NCBI GenBank assembly: GCA_014904845.1
Contig: MU119203.1
Span: 1-64,000 of the forward strand
Length of the DNA: 64,000 bases
Source of the DNA: Acephala macrosclerotiorum
Lineage: Eukaryota; Ascomycota; Leotiomycetes; Helotiales; Mollisiaceae
Reading direction: 5' to 3'
This document shows, piece after piece, positions 45,811 to 57,533 of this stretch; position 1 is the first letter of the stretch; each line of letters starts with the position of its first letter. The notes beneath the pieces were generated by a model. That model had not been told where the DNA came from, did no database searches, and worked only from the letters and a program-made list of their open reading frames with translations. Made by a program: the position numbers and the translations under genes.

Positions 45811-46308
45811 AAGGAGATTAGATGACGGGAAGGAAGTTGCAGATTAGAAATAGACTTGGTAGACAGGGAAAGACTTGGATTATGGAGGAACTACCTACCA
45901 GCAGATGTGGGCGACTTTGATTGCACTCGCGGGTAAATCAGAATGAAGAAAATGGTTGAAATGAATGTTGAATGGTGCTGTTGAGTGCGCGAATTCTATA
46001 TGTAAGTAATAGTGAAAAGAAAGTGGTTGCCCAAAAAATCGTATCAAGAGTACCGAAGGAAAAATGTAATCTCTAGGACTATGAGAAGCAGAGACATTGA
46101 GGATCTTGAAATGTGTTATCTTGACACCATAATCAAGCCCATCCCAATGCACGGGACTTGTGCATGATCAAAAGCATATATACAGTCGGAAAGCGTCCGA
46201 TAGCTGTCATTCAATTATGTACCATCTAACCAGCTTTTGGGTTCTAAGCTTTATTACAACCAGATATCCGAACGCCTGCAATGTCATACCGACCCTATCC
46301 TATCATGA

Positions 46309-48064
46309 TCATGAAACCTCTTTGATCTTGCATTGCCAGCCGGATCCGGCACTCAGCAATGGCAGACTAGAAAATGTGTTAGCAAGTATCAAACACAATT
46401 TTTTGGACTTTAACTTGCCTCGCACCCAAACACCATCCAAGCTCATTACCCTTGATCTTCTTCGCGATCTTCACTTCTCTATCAATGGGCATTTCATACC
46501 CAGTGTGAAGAAGTGCCACCATGAAGTTGAGATCAAGGCAGTGTTCTGGTCGACCCTTCAACTCCTCCAGCGCACCAGGGACATTCTCAAAGACATCCCA
46601 GTGATCCTCGCCACCGCACACTTGGTCAGTAAGGCTATGAAGTTCCTTCAATGTGAAAGATTCGGGCATGCCAAGAGCGTCTGTGCGATCGAAGAAGTAG
46701 GAGAAAGTATACACATCTTCTCGTGAAAAAGTCTTCGAAAGAGATGGCTGATGGACTCCGTTGAATGAGCAGGGAGTAAGAGCACACTCGGCTTCCTTGA
46801 ACAAGATTTTCTCTGCTAATTTTCTACATTGTGCTGGAGCTGGAGATGAGGGTCCTGTCATGTTGACATTGATCATTTCACCTAAAGCGTGGCCCTTGTT
46901 GAGAGTGACTTCAACAGGTCGAACCATACCAGGAGCAATGCAAGGGTTGACAATGGGTTTCGCGACCCAAGTGGAGTCGGTAGGATTCTGGGTGTGAATA
47001 TCTTCGATCAAGGTCTTGTGGATAGACTTGCGTGCAGCCATCAAGCCATAGCCCAGATGAGAGTGTTGGTAAAGCTCGAAATCTCTCCCTCCGAATGTAA
47101 GCTTGTACTTGTGGTCGCCCTCGGCCAACTTCTCTGGGACAGCGCCCTTGAATGTCGGCTCGAAGACGATTTGAGTAGAGCCACCACCCAAGTCAAACAC
47201 AGCAGCAGTCTCACTGTGATCTGGGCCTCCAATCTTGCCGAGGAGATAGTTCGTTGTAATCCAGGCGTAGACACCTTCGTCACTACCATCCATGATCGCA
47301 ACACCGTTGTTTTCCTTGGAGACAACTGGGAACGGATATACGGTCTCCAACCTAGTTCGAACAGCGTCGAGAATAGCCTGGGCCTCAGTCTCGCCCAGCA
47401 CACGCAGACCAGCAGTAGCCTTTACCGCAATCGGCGTGCAAGACTTGATCTTGTCAGGCACTGATTCCATTGCCACAGCCATAAGGACATCCAGCGATTT
47501 CGCAGCCCCTTCAGGATCCCCTTCATACGAGCTCAGCCCTGAGCCTCCGGGCTTCTTCTCCGTCATCTTGAAAACCTCATCCTCGAGTTCCGGAGTCGAG
47601 CCACAATTATTGAATTTGTAAACATGGATGCGGGATCCTGTACTTCCTGCGTCTATCATGAGAGCATATTGAATGATCGGCTTCGACTTGTCGCTAGATT
47701 TCGAGCACTTCGTTGTTCCGTACGACGAGTCTGAAGGCGTTTGGCCGCCTGCATTTCCAATGTTCGTGCCTGTGTCCTTCAATTAGCCTTTGATCTGTAA
47801 TGCCAAAGTGATCTCGCGCGTACCTCCTCCATATAAATCTATTCCCTTCGGTGATAGGTAATAGAATAGGAATACAACGAAGAGGAGTATTCCTCCTGTC
47901 TTCAGGTATCTGGATCGCTGACTTTGCGTCATCCAGGCGGTCTTTATTTTCTCCAGCGTGCTTGCGGCGCTCTGACTGGCGCCCTTGGTACTATATCGAG
48001 CGGGCTTCTCGTGAGGGTCGTGTGCTACGTTTCTGGTCGGCAGCGAGACCGAAGTACGTCTCAT
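46309..48064 (-). CDS. gda1: Gda1-type Golgi guanosine diphosphatase (GDA1/CD39), 549 aa, 3 exons with a GC-AG intron
   Basis: Exons are 48064-47824, 47769-46419 and 46366-46309. The protein is a type II membrane protein: a basic, Ser-rich cytoplasmic tail, one transmembrane helix at about residues 56-71 (GGILLFVVFLFYYLS), then the lumenal nucleotidase. Apyrase conserved regions are present: DAGSTGSRIHVYKF (near 119), KATAGLRVLG, AAVFDLGGGSTQIVFEP and GWCLGA. It converts GDP to GMP in the Golgi lumen so that nucleotide sugars can be imported for mannosylation. After GWCLGA the genomic frame would continue for 13 aberrant residues. Using a perfect GC donor (GAG|GCAAGT), a TGCTAAC branch site and TTTCTAG acceptor instead gives SLPLLSAGSGWQCKIKEVS, the expected family C-terminus, in phase. 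Confidence 0.95.
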
Positions 48065-48503
48065 AAGTAAAAGCTGCACAGAACTCAGTCCGGCGGCAGT
48101 GAAGTCGCTCGGTCGTAGGAGTGAAGAAAGAGGTTTATTTATGTAAAGAAAGTGAGGTGAACAGCAGTTAGGAGAAAGAAGAGGAAAGGAGGTCGAGAGG
48201 AATTTCGAAGTTCTGGACACGCTCACCCCTGACGGAATTGAAATGTGGCGGAGGTTCAATCCCAACAGAGATTAGCCTTCTGGGGCTGACGGTGTGGCGT
48301 TGATACGGTTATCGCATTGAATTTTATTCGCGTCCCCGCTGCCTGTAAATACTCACGCGCCTCTCTTCCTCCGTAGAATGAAATAGAACCCAATCAAGTT
48401 GTATACATACTGTCGCTCCTCCCACCATGCACTCCCTCTCATGACCAATTTTCGAGTCAGCTTTCAACCCTTCTTACCCAAGACGTCAAGGACATTCGTG
48501 ATC
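48065..48503. promoter_or_regulatory. divergent promoter of Gda1 and the PPPDE-Trx-PUL gene
   Basis: The two starts are 439 bp apart. An in-frame ATG upstream of the PPPDE start (48441) lies inside. No operator motif recognised. Confidence 0.45.
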
Positions 48504-50305
48504 ATGGCGGACCAGGAAGAAACGGGCATGCTTGTACAGCTCTATACCTACGACTTGTCTAATGGCCTTGCGAGAAACATTTCCTCGGCCCTCCTTGGTA
48601 CGCAGCTTGACGCCGTCTACCATACCTCAATTGTTACGAACGGCATAGAATTTGTCTACGATGGAGGACTCAAGACAATCGATCCTGGTCGAAGCCATCT
48701 GGGCAAGCCTTTGCAAGTTATAGACCTCGGTATTACGAACTTGCCAATGGATGTTATTTCGGAATACTTGGAATCTCTACGAGACGTGTACACCGAGGAA
48801 GTATGCATGATGTCTCCTTATTACAGCTTCAAAGGAAGATGCTGATTGTACAGGCATACGATCTCTGGACCAATAATTGCAACAATTTCTCGAACGACTT
48901 CGCTACATTCCTCCTTGGGAAGGGTATTCCGGCTCACATAACCAATCTCCCCCAGACCGTCCTCAATTCGCCAATAGGCAGAGCCCTTCGACCGGAAATT
49001 GATCGAATAGTTGCGAGGCGGCGGGACAAGAATGGCGGACTTCTCGGTATACAGGACAAGACGGATCCTCCTATGACCGCTCAGCAACGTGCCCATGCAG
49101 TAAGAGAAGCATACACATCCGCGGATTTGGAGAAGTTCCTACAAGAAGCCGAAAACTCTTGTGCAGTAGTCTTCTTCACCTCGTCTCGTTGCGGTCCTTG
49201 CAAAGCGCTGTATCCGTTTTATCAACAATTAGCAGCAGAGGTTGCGCACAAGGCTATTCTGGTCAGTATGGATATAAGTAGATCATACGATGTTGGGACA
49301 AAATACTCTATCAACGCTACCCCTACGTTCATAACCTTTCTTCACGGCAGTCAAGAAAATAGGTGGACGTCGTCCGATCCTTCAACTTTGAAGAATAACC
49401 TGAATCTTCTCATCCAGATGGCTTGGCCTCCGCATGCCCATGAGTCCCTACCGCTACCAAACTTGCGTGGTGCCAGCACGAAACCAGTTCTCTTCAGCAA
49501 GATCCCTCCACTCGGGAAACTCAAAGCTAAAATGGGGCCGTCCGCAGATGATGCAGCCATCACAGGTGTCATGCACTTTGTGCAAGCAAGAGCCAACGAT
49601 GGTGCTGCTGAAGCCATGCTCCCAGATCTTGATGCCTTCAGTCGATTTCTGCGAACCGCCTCAGCTAAACTTCCCGCGGAAGTTATGTTCACCATTGTCG
49701 ATCTTTTGCGAGTAGCACTCGTAGATCCAAGATTCAGTGGCTATTACGCCGAGGAGAAGGATCATGCAACCGTAGCACCGCTCATTAAGTATGTCAATGG
49801 CGTACCAGATTGCCCATATTCTCTTCGCCTAGTCGCTCTTCAAATGGCGTGCAACTTCTTCACGAGTACCCTTTATCCCGTACACATACTCAGTTGTCCA
49901 ACACTGACTGAACCGATCGTGCAATTGATTACGACAAGCTTGCTCGATGACAAACATCACAATGTGAGAGTCGCAGCAGCAAGCTTAGCGTTCAACATGG
50001 CAACTACAAACAGCAGGCTACGAACGGAGGAGCATCTCGAGACGCTGCCAGAAGGAGACCAAGTCGAGCTCGCAGCAGCTTTGTTAGAATCTATCAACGT
50101 TGAGGAAGGGTCTCCAGAGGCCATGAAAGGCTTCTTGCTCGCTCTCGGGTATCTTGTTTACTGTGCCCCAAAAGACGGAGGGCTGATTGATTTGCTGAAG
50201 GGGATGGATGCGCAAGGCACGATTGCTGCGAAGCAGAAGTTGTTCCCGCAGGAACCACTAGTCAAGGAGATTGGAGAAGTGTTGCTAGTAAAGGGTTTAC
50301 TATAG
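48504..50305 (+). CDS. PPPDE (DeSI) thiol peptidase fused to thioredoxin and PUL domains, 582 aa, 2 exons
   Basis: Exons are 48504-48800 and 48854-50305, GT-AG. Domain 1 is a PPPDE papain-like fold with the catalytic dyad His40 (DAVYHTSI) and Cys108 (WTNNCNNFSND); animal relatives DeSI-1/2 remove SUMO or ubiquitin-like proteins. Domain 2 is a thioredoxin fold with the CGPC active site at about 212-215 and the cis-proline region NATPTFITF. Domain 3, from about residue 310 to the end, is helical and repeat-like and matches a PUL domain (Cdc48/p97 binding in Ufd3/PLAA). The combination suggests a redox-linked proteostasis factor at Cdc48, which is inference. The start MADQEETG was preferred; an upstream in-frame ATG at 48441 would add a basic 21-residue tail that could act as a mitochondrial presequence. 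Confidence 0.92.
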
Positions 50306-52690
50306 ATTTAGATACCCAGATGAGCTACGAAGCATGAATAACGAACCGCTGTTTACCCTGTGCCTCTTGTGTGGTGGTGGTTCTGTGGCAGAGACCATCA
50401 TTTACTCACAGTGTGAAATATTGCGCCAGGAATATCTCATCCCACAACCGCTACATCTTGCCGAAAGCACGATGGGAACAACTTCCAAGACCTCTAATTA
50501 CTATAAGCCTCTTCCTGAAGGCATAGCTGCAACATAGAGAGCTTTACCAGGGTGGAGCTGTCCTCGGAATGCTCCACCACCAGGACTAACTCGGCTATGG
50601 ATCACGTGAACCACCTCGCTAAAACAAGGGGTCAACGACAACTCGTACACTTACAAAGAACACCTCCGTATGAGCTTAACTGAAATTTGATCAAAGACTC
50701 TTGGAAATGCCGTTCGCTAGGTATTGTTCATGTCCTGGTCTTGTGCAGGGCAGGCTAGCGGCCGTAGCGCCGGCATAATAGCATTTTTCACCGATGAGGA
50801 TAAATATTCAAGCGGAGCAAAACATTTGACGACACCACGATAACGATCTAAGATAACGATAAGACAATGCAACTGTCTTTCGGCACTTGGGGATATTCAT
50901 CGCTGGAATCTTTGCTTTGGGTTGGTTGTAGATTTTGAATATTTACCCCAGTATTTCGTGTCCCTTTAGGCGTCAATAGATTTGAATATGTCCGCAGACG
51001 CCGCTCGAGGTCTTGACGCCTAGTTTCTGCGGAAGCAGCCTCAGCAGCATCTCGTAGCACTATGCTATCTCGGTCGTGAATATGTGCTTGCATGAACCTT
51101 GAACGCCTTCCCGCCGTCCCCGCCGTCTAGTTCATGCCGAACCTCCGTTTTGCAACGGCAGATCTCTCAGTATGAGGGGTATTGTTCGGTGAGAAAATCC
51201 CTGTGACGGCAATACTAGATCCTCAATGGACTTCGAGCTTGTGCCGCCATCGATATGATGCCATTTCGTTATAAACCATCCATCGTATTCTGCCATTGCC
51301 GAAGCAGGAGAGAGCGTCCCAGCTTCTTGTAGAACTCTTGCTTCAGTTGAAATCATGCTTCATGTTCTGGTATCGTGCCAAGCTTAGAAAGTTGATTCCT
51401 TCTCTGGACAGTTTTGTTTTCTTTGCTGAGGAGGGATTCGCGGAGGGAAAAGAGGAAGAGGTTTCACTAGAAAAGAGCAAGATCAGCTTCTGCTTCGCCT
51501 AACTGGGAAAAGTTCGATAAACCTTGTATTTCTGCCGCTCGAGGGCTCCGGGGAAGGGGAGATAGTTGAAATGAAAAGCAGAGCTTCCTGATAATGGAGA
51601 GGCCTTGTAAAGAAGGGGCCACACAAGCTTTCGGCTCTCGCAACGGGAAGCAATCGCAAAAGGGCCTACCAGCCAGCACTTTCACGGCTATCTCCTAACT
51701 TTGTGTCCTCTATGGGAAGCTTTTTAACCAGAATCTAGTCTCTGAATCTGATTTCCGAATCTGCTTACACTTGAATTTGCCGTAGTGATTTTGAGGCTCC
51801 TCTTTGTGAACTGCCAGGAAAAGGTAACAGCGCAAGGGGAAATCCAGGTTTGCAGTATTGAGTTGAGAAATGGAGTTCAGGGAGGCTTCTGGCAAAGCTT
51901 TAAGGCTGACGATCTCGTTAATTGGCTAATCCGCACTGTTGTGTATTTGCGAGAGTCGGCCCACAACAAGAGAAATGACAATATAACAATAATGATGTGA
52001 TAGGAATCCTGCCTTTGTGAATGAAAATATAAATTTTTTTTTTTACTCAACCCAGTAATCCTGGCCAAGATCAAGGCAAGAAGGACCGCCTATCTACGAA
52101 TAATTCAAGCGCTTGGCTTAAGCCGTACCATCTAAAGCGAATTCATTCCCTTGCCAAGTTACCTACAAATCATAGCGGCATTAATAATGAGCAGTAAGAG
52201 ACTGCCAAAGAGGCAATCGGAGTCATAGCTTTGTTCGGAGGAGCTATCGATAGTACCATACGTGGATATATACCTTGTGATGTGGAACAGATGGCAGTAA
52301 TTGAGCTGGCAGGAATATATCTTGGCTGAGATCTATAGTATTCAATGAATTTAGAACTTACTGTAACCTTACCTGTCTACAGTTGCCCGTTTCTTGTTGA
52401 TCCCATTCGCCTCATTTACTGACAGGCTGATCAAACTCGCCCCCAGAAGACATTTTCTCCCACAAGGCTGTGAGAAAGCCTTACCTAAGCTGCTGGGGAG
52501 ACTTGAGACTGCTTCAGTCTTCCTCAGAAGAATCTCCCCTAGATCTGGCAAATAAGAAGCCTCCTCTTTGAAAGCTGCCCATTGTGATTCGTTAGCCCCT
52601 TCAATATCAAACTCGAGGGGTGAACTTAGGCGTTGGTGCAAACGAAGCAAACGGCCCTAGCCATTGTTGCCCTCTTTGCCGCCTCCCACA
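50306..52690. other. gene-poor interval with minus-strand fragments
   Basis: Several minus-strand frames look mildly protein-like (51356-51132, 51093-50848 and 52650-52369), but they are in different frames, carry no recognised motif and do not splice together convincingly. They may be remnants of a decayed element. No confident gene. Confidence 0.4.
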
Positions 52691-52691
52691 A

Positions 52692-54072
52692 TATAAAAGG
52701 CCATTTCTCGACCGACTCTTCACCCACAATCATTGTCTTCGACTCCCAAGTACGCTCGTCAGCACTCAAGATTTCTTAAAGATCAACTCGCGATCTTCCT
52801 TTCTCTACGTACCGTAAGTAATTCTCAATTGTCTTTATCACCCATCGCCAACCCCTCCTCTTGATCAACAAATATCTCCACACTCCCATCCCACCGCAGC
52901 ACGCTGACCTCGATATTTCGCACAGGCAGAGCTTTCCTCGCGCGCCTATTTCAACACGCTCCTTTGATCGCTTTGATCATTGGTAAATTTTCTTCTTGCT
53001 TGGTCTTCCAATTTTCTGCCTGCGTTCCTGGACCGGCTTCGATCTTCTCGAATCGCGAACTGACTTCGATTCGCAACAGAAACCCAACCACGCCACATTC
53101 CCAACGCTCTTCACACAAGCTTCGCGCTTCAGTCTCCCTTCTTCTCGTGAGTATAATCTAATCTCCTCCCATCCCCTCTCGTTGCACTTTCGAAGACAAG
53201 ATGAACCTCATTTCTCCAAATGCCATCTCCCTTACCCTCTTCTCGAGTACCACAAGTTAACCTCGATCTGAACAGTCTACACATCCATCTACCAGTCGCA
53301 AAGCTCCGAGCTTTCTTCGTGAGTACACTCCGGTCTCTTCTTTATCTCCTCCCTATCGTTCTTCTCGCACTGTCAGCCGATCAGACCGATCTTCATACTC
53401 CGACATTCATCTCCCTTGCCCTCTACAAAGCCGACCACAAAAGCCATCACCTCCCACAACTTTCCCCTCACTCGCGTACACCGATCTTCACCCTTCACAA
53501 TCAGGGAGCTATCTACTATCGTCGAGCATCTCCTTTGATAGCGTCATAAAATTCACATCTCCCCTATTCACCTCAGCACATCCTCTTACGCCGGCTTCAT
53601 CCTCTTCCTCATCACTCTCGTCCTTACCAGTCAAACGCGACTGCAACGCTCTCCTCGAAGACTTGCGTATTCTTCCCCATCTCCAATTTTTCTCGAACTC
53701 CTTCCCAGACACGTCGCGTGCCTATGACCCAAGGGGTCTGGCTTGACTTGGGCAGGTACAACATCCCTCGCTTGGACCAAGGTACAAGGATCTGCCCCTT
53801 ATCACACATCTCCCCTTTCACGTCTTCCCTCCCCCCTCAGCTTCTCAATCACCCTCCTAGCCCTCTTCTAGTCAAGGCGCTTCACACGCATCCACTGCTT
53901 TCCAGATCTCGTCGTGAGATCTTGGTTGGAGGGCATCCCTTTGCACATCATCCCTTCCGTCCGGCTTGACCAAAATTGCATCACATCTTCCAATCTCCTT
54001 TCCTTGAGACTCAGACCACAGCATGTCTTTGGCTTGAGCTTTTGCTAACCACTTTCTCCACAACAGCTCCAA
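52692..54072 (+). promoter_or_regulatory. TATA box and long pyrimidine-rich leader of the 2EXR gene
   Basis: TATAAAA occurs at 52692-52698. It is followed by about 1.35 kb of strongly C/T-rich sequence with repeated CATCTCC-like words, and no convincing coding frame before the 2EXR start at 54073. A donor-like ACC|GTAAGT lies near 52810 and other GTGAGTA donors near 53148, so introns in the 5' untranslated region are likely. Transcription start is inferred, not seen. Confidence 0.45.
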
Positions 54073-55098
54073 ATGGCTATCTTCCCAAAGGATCGTCTTT
54101 CTGGCGAAGCCCTGATCCAGTCTGTCAAGGATCGTGGTCTTGGCTTTCTCGATCTGGCCGGAGTCCAACTTCCTCTCCCTCGTGCTACTCAAGAATTCCT
54201 CGACTCTGTCAAGTTTGTTCCCTTCGTCTACAACAATGACCTGGCTCTCGGTCATCATTTTAAGATCCTGCCGTCTGGCCAATTCAAGGTCGTCAACAAG
54301 GCTCTCCTCAAGGCTCTCCGTCATATCGGCGAGTTCCAGCTCTTCTCTGCTCTTCCAGTCGAGCTTCGCATCAAGGTCTTCAAATACGCCCTTCCATGTC
54401 GTTTGTTGCACTTCATCGAGATTGTCCTTCCCAACGGCACCCATCAGATGACCATCACTGGTGCTAAGCGTCCGGCTATCATGGAGGCTAGCAAGGAGGC
54501 TTATGACGCTATCATGGATACCAGTGTCTACCAGGGACTCTTCCAAATCGGTGAAAATGGCATCAAGCACTTCTTTAACCCAGAGCTCGACCACGTCAAG
54601 TTGATGACTTATGCTGGCACTGTCGGACATTTCCCTTCGCTCACATTGGCTACTGAACTTCGCAACCCACTCGATCTGAAGGCTATCCGCATTCTCAATC
54701 TGGACCTTCAGATGTACGAATTCTGCCTTCCCTGGGTTGAGGCCAATCTCTCAGCCATGCCAAACTTGGACGCTCTTGACCTCACCGCCTCCCTCATCGA
54801 CCCTTTGGCCACCCGAGAGTCTCATCTCCGATTGATGTTCAAGGACACCTTCGGCTACGGCACAGACCTCAGAGCTTTCCACCTTCTACCAAATGGTGAG
54901 GTATTGGCGGGTGTTCCGGCAATTATTCACGCCACTCGGGACATTCAGACTCTGGCCGCCAAGGAGCAAGTCAGAGGCCTCTGGTACGCCTTGCAGCACA
55001 GCCTCGAGCACATCCACAACTTCCCTTCTACAATCTCCCTGTACTTCTGGTACAGTCCAATTCCAGCCCACTTCGCTGTTGCTACAGGTGGAAATTAG
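54073..55098 (+). CDS. 2EXR domain protein, 341 aa, single exon
   Basis: The frame starts MAIFPKDRLSGEALIQ and contains the 2EXR signature FQLFSALPVELRIKVFKYALP at about residues 92-112 (split here as two short pieces in the family: the F-x2-F-x2-LP part and the ELR-K-x2-YAL part). 2EXR proteins are an expanded, lineage-specific family in Leotiomycetes and related fungi with no established biochemical role. No signal peptide or transmembrane helix is visible. Codon composition is C-ending and clean on this strand, supporting a real gene. The start was chosen because the next in-frame ATG would cut into the domain and because CTCCAAATGG gives a purine at -3. Confidence 0.88.
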   Translation: MAIFPKDRLSGEALIQSVKDRGLGFLDLAGVQLPLPRATQEFLDSVKFVPFVYNNDLALGHHFKILPSGQFKVVNKALLKALRHIGEFQLFSALPVELRIKVFKYALPCRLLHFIEIVLPNGTHQMTITGAKRPAIMEASKEAYDAIMDTSVYQGLFQIGENGIKHFFNPELDHVKLMTYAGTVGHFPSLTLATELRNPLDLKAIRILNLDLQMYEFCLPWVEANLSAMPNLDALDLTASLIDPLATRESHLRLMFKDTFGYGTDLRAFHLLPNGEVLAGVPAIIHATRDIQTLAAKEQVRGLWYALQHSLEHIHNFPSTISLYFWYSPIPAHFAVATGGN

Positions 55099-56452
55099 GT
55101 CGTTCTTGTCGTTCTTGATCAATACTGTCTCCAGGCGATGGAAAAATGGGTTATTCTCGGTTGTACTAGCCCTCGGCTACCCTTGCTTTGTACATAATGG
55201 TAGTCGTCGGTCGCCCTTGAATGCACGTTTGTGCAAATAATTCCCTTCTTGACTTCGTGACGAACCTCCTCACCCAAAGCGCCTCTGCGCAAGTTGACAC
55301 ACGCGTGAAACTCATCCGCAGATGGCCATCTTTACTAGTCGAGTTGACTGGCATTCCTTTTGATTCTTTCTTACGTGCAGAGGATGTGGAAATGGACTTT
55401 CCTTTTGAGAGTAGAGAGACAGGGGCTCGTGGCCAAGCGAGCTGCCGCCGAGGCCTAAGAGAGAGTCGAGGTATTGCTCATCTATCATATTTCGTCTATA
55501 TCTCAATGCCCTGGGTTGGCCTGGACTTTCCTTTCGAGGCCTGTGATACCATTGACAGTACCGAGCAGGTGCAACCTGGAAGTTGGGGGTCAGGAAGAAG
55601 GCCAAGGAGTCGGTCGTCAACGTCCTCGATCTCCCTGCCTTGATAGGACCTTTCTTGGACCGCTTGATCTGAGGAAGTAAGTTCTTGAGCAAGATTCATG
55701 AAGTCTTGCTGATTGTAGTATAGCAGCTAAGCTCGGCGCGGCTTGTGACAAAGTTCAGGGGACATCTGGGAGAATGAGAACGCTGCTTTGCGTGAAGGTG
55801 TTGGGGCTGTAGAGAAGTTCCGTGCGGTCACCTTTCGTGTTGTTGGTTGGCCAGTCACCTTTCGTTGAGGACCTTGGCGCTGTGGAGTGTGGATGGTTCC
55901 TTCGTTCCATTGGTATTACCGGCCGGCAGTCAGTTCCCGTCTCAAAGCAACGAGGCTTGTGAGGAAGACCGCGTTCTTGCTAGCAACCCTTCGTGAATCC
56001 AAAGGAGGTTATGGGGCGCTTGTCTCTCTTTCTCTCAGCGCGTTGCCGATGGTGGTGAGTGGTGTCCTCGAAGCGTCGGTGCCTACGAGGGAGATTGGGC
56101 TATTTCTTGTGACTGGACGTGGTCGTTGACAGAACCGAGACGGATATCGTCTCATCCCGCTGTTGTCTCTTTGTCATGAGCTCGGGTTTCAAAGCGTCAA
56201 GTGAGGCTGTTGACCGGCGATGTCATCTGAATCGCCGCCACTGGATTCTCAAAGCGCTCTCATCCAGTTGCTTTCGTCTTATTGAAAGCGTTTGCGCCGG
56301 GATATCTTACAATCCGTTTATTCCACGCGTCGCTGAGAGCCTTGGCGGGCGGTTCAACCTGCTTCAGCCTACTGCCTTTGTCGATTTGCGATTGTGCTGG
56401 AGCTTTGAGGCGTGAGTCGTTGTAGCTGTTCCGTAAACAGTCTTCGTCGACA
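55099..56452. other. intergenic downstream of the 2EXR gene
   Basis: No gene recognised. Frames on both strands are short and overlapping. The sequence merges into the tandem repeat that follows. Confidence 0.45.
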
Positions 56453-56752
56453 GTCTTGCCGGTAAAAAGTTGTTCGAGAGGGCTTGGCAAAAGCTCTCTT
56501 CGAAAGGGGTATCGTTGATAGGAAGTAAACAGTCTCGTCGGTAGAGAGTTCTGCGAAAGGGGCTTGACAAAGGGTCTCTTCAAAAGGAATGCAGTTGACA
56601 AGAAGAGATTAGTCTCACCAGTAGGAGATCCTTCCCAAAGGGGCTAGATAAAGAATCCCTTCGATAGGGGTGCAGTTGATCAAGATGAGAAGTCTCCTTG
56701 GCAGAGGCGTTGCGAAAGGGGTTCGGTAAATACCTCTAAAGGGGGCGGGGGG
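56453..56752. repeat. 80-bp minisatellite, about 3.8 imperfect units
   Basis: Four direct copies start at GTCT words: 56453-56531 (79 bp), 56532-56611 (80 bp), 56612-56691 (80 bp) and 56692-56752 (61 bp, cut short by a G-rich stretch). Shared words in the units are GCGAAAGGGG-like, TCTCTTCGAAAGG-like and a closing GTTGA(C/T)AAGA-like part. Further GTCTC-starting sequence to about 56830 looks like more decayed copies. Unit length is not a multiple of three, so a coding repeat is unlikely. Confidence 0.7.
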
Positions 56753-57530
56753 GTCTCGTGAGAGAGAGTGCAACCTCTCGTTGGTAGCAGGTCTCGTCTA
56801 GAGTCTCCTCATCGGAGAGTCTCGATGAGAGAGAACTTTTGTTGATAGAGTGTGATATCAACAGAAAGACGGCGTGTGATCGTGATAAGGGAGCGAGTGT
56901 CAACGGAGAGACAGCAACTAGAGCGAGGGAGGTGGCGGAGGCAAGATGGCGTTGATAGAGAGTTTCGTCGACTGGGCAAGCTTGCTGGAACATTTCCTTC
57001 ATTGTGAGAAGGGCAGTAGCTGCTGCTCTTTGCCTCTTCTGTTGCTGAGTCAGGAGGATGTCGACTTTCGAAGGTGCTGTGGACTGCTTGCTTGCGTGAT
57101 TGTATAGAGCGTGGAATGCTGCGGCAGAGGGTTCCAGGTCTTTGGCCTGAATGTCCTGGTACGACTTCACAAGTTGCCAAGAGATTGATAGACCTAGTAT
57201 TCTTGTTGCTCCGTATTGTTGTACCATGGGTGCTATATTGTTCTAGAATGCGTTAGAGTTGTTGCTGCTCAGCAATGCATTGTAGTACTGTCTTTTGAGG
57301 AAGTGAGTTTGCCTACCAGACGTTATAGCCCATGCATCGCTTGCTGGCTGTTTCATACATCGTGTGTTAGGTGTGATGCATTTATACATCTCAATGCCCC
57401 AATCAGTAAACCAGGGCGAGCTTCCAACTATGTAAACCCAAAGCCGGTTCTCGAACGCAGCTGGGGACTGTGACAAGTTAACAGTGAGCATGCCAGTATG
57501 CCTCGCGACAACCACCGAGACGAAAACTGA
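56736..57530 (-). pseudogene. minus-strand gene remnant or unresolved exons
   Basis: Two minus-strand pieces look protein-like. One near 57533-57300 includes RLWVYIVGSSPWFTDWGIEMY; another near 57227-56970 includes LGLSISWQLVKSYQDIQAKDL and ALYNHASKQSTAPSKVDILL. They are in different frames with a stop between them, and no clean splice joins them. The lower piece runs into the minisatellite-like sequence at its 3' end. I do not recognise the family. Confidence 0.3.
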
Positions 57531-57533
57531 CAA

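Larger units (their letters stand above)
44911..46308. other. intergenic with a degenerate tandem repeat and an orphan exon-like frame
   Basis: No complete gene found. Two items are listed separately: a 16-17 bp degenerate tandem repeat (45076-45189) and an exon-like open frame ending at a stop at 45810. Confidence 0.5.

Noticed and set aside
46160..46726. 188-codon plus-strand ORF
   Set aside because: Lies antisense over the Gda1 3' end and has no family similarity.
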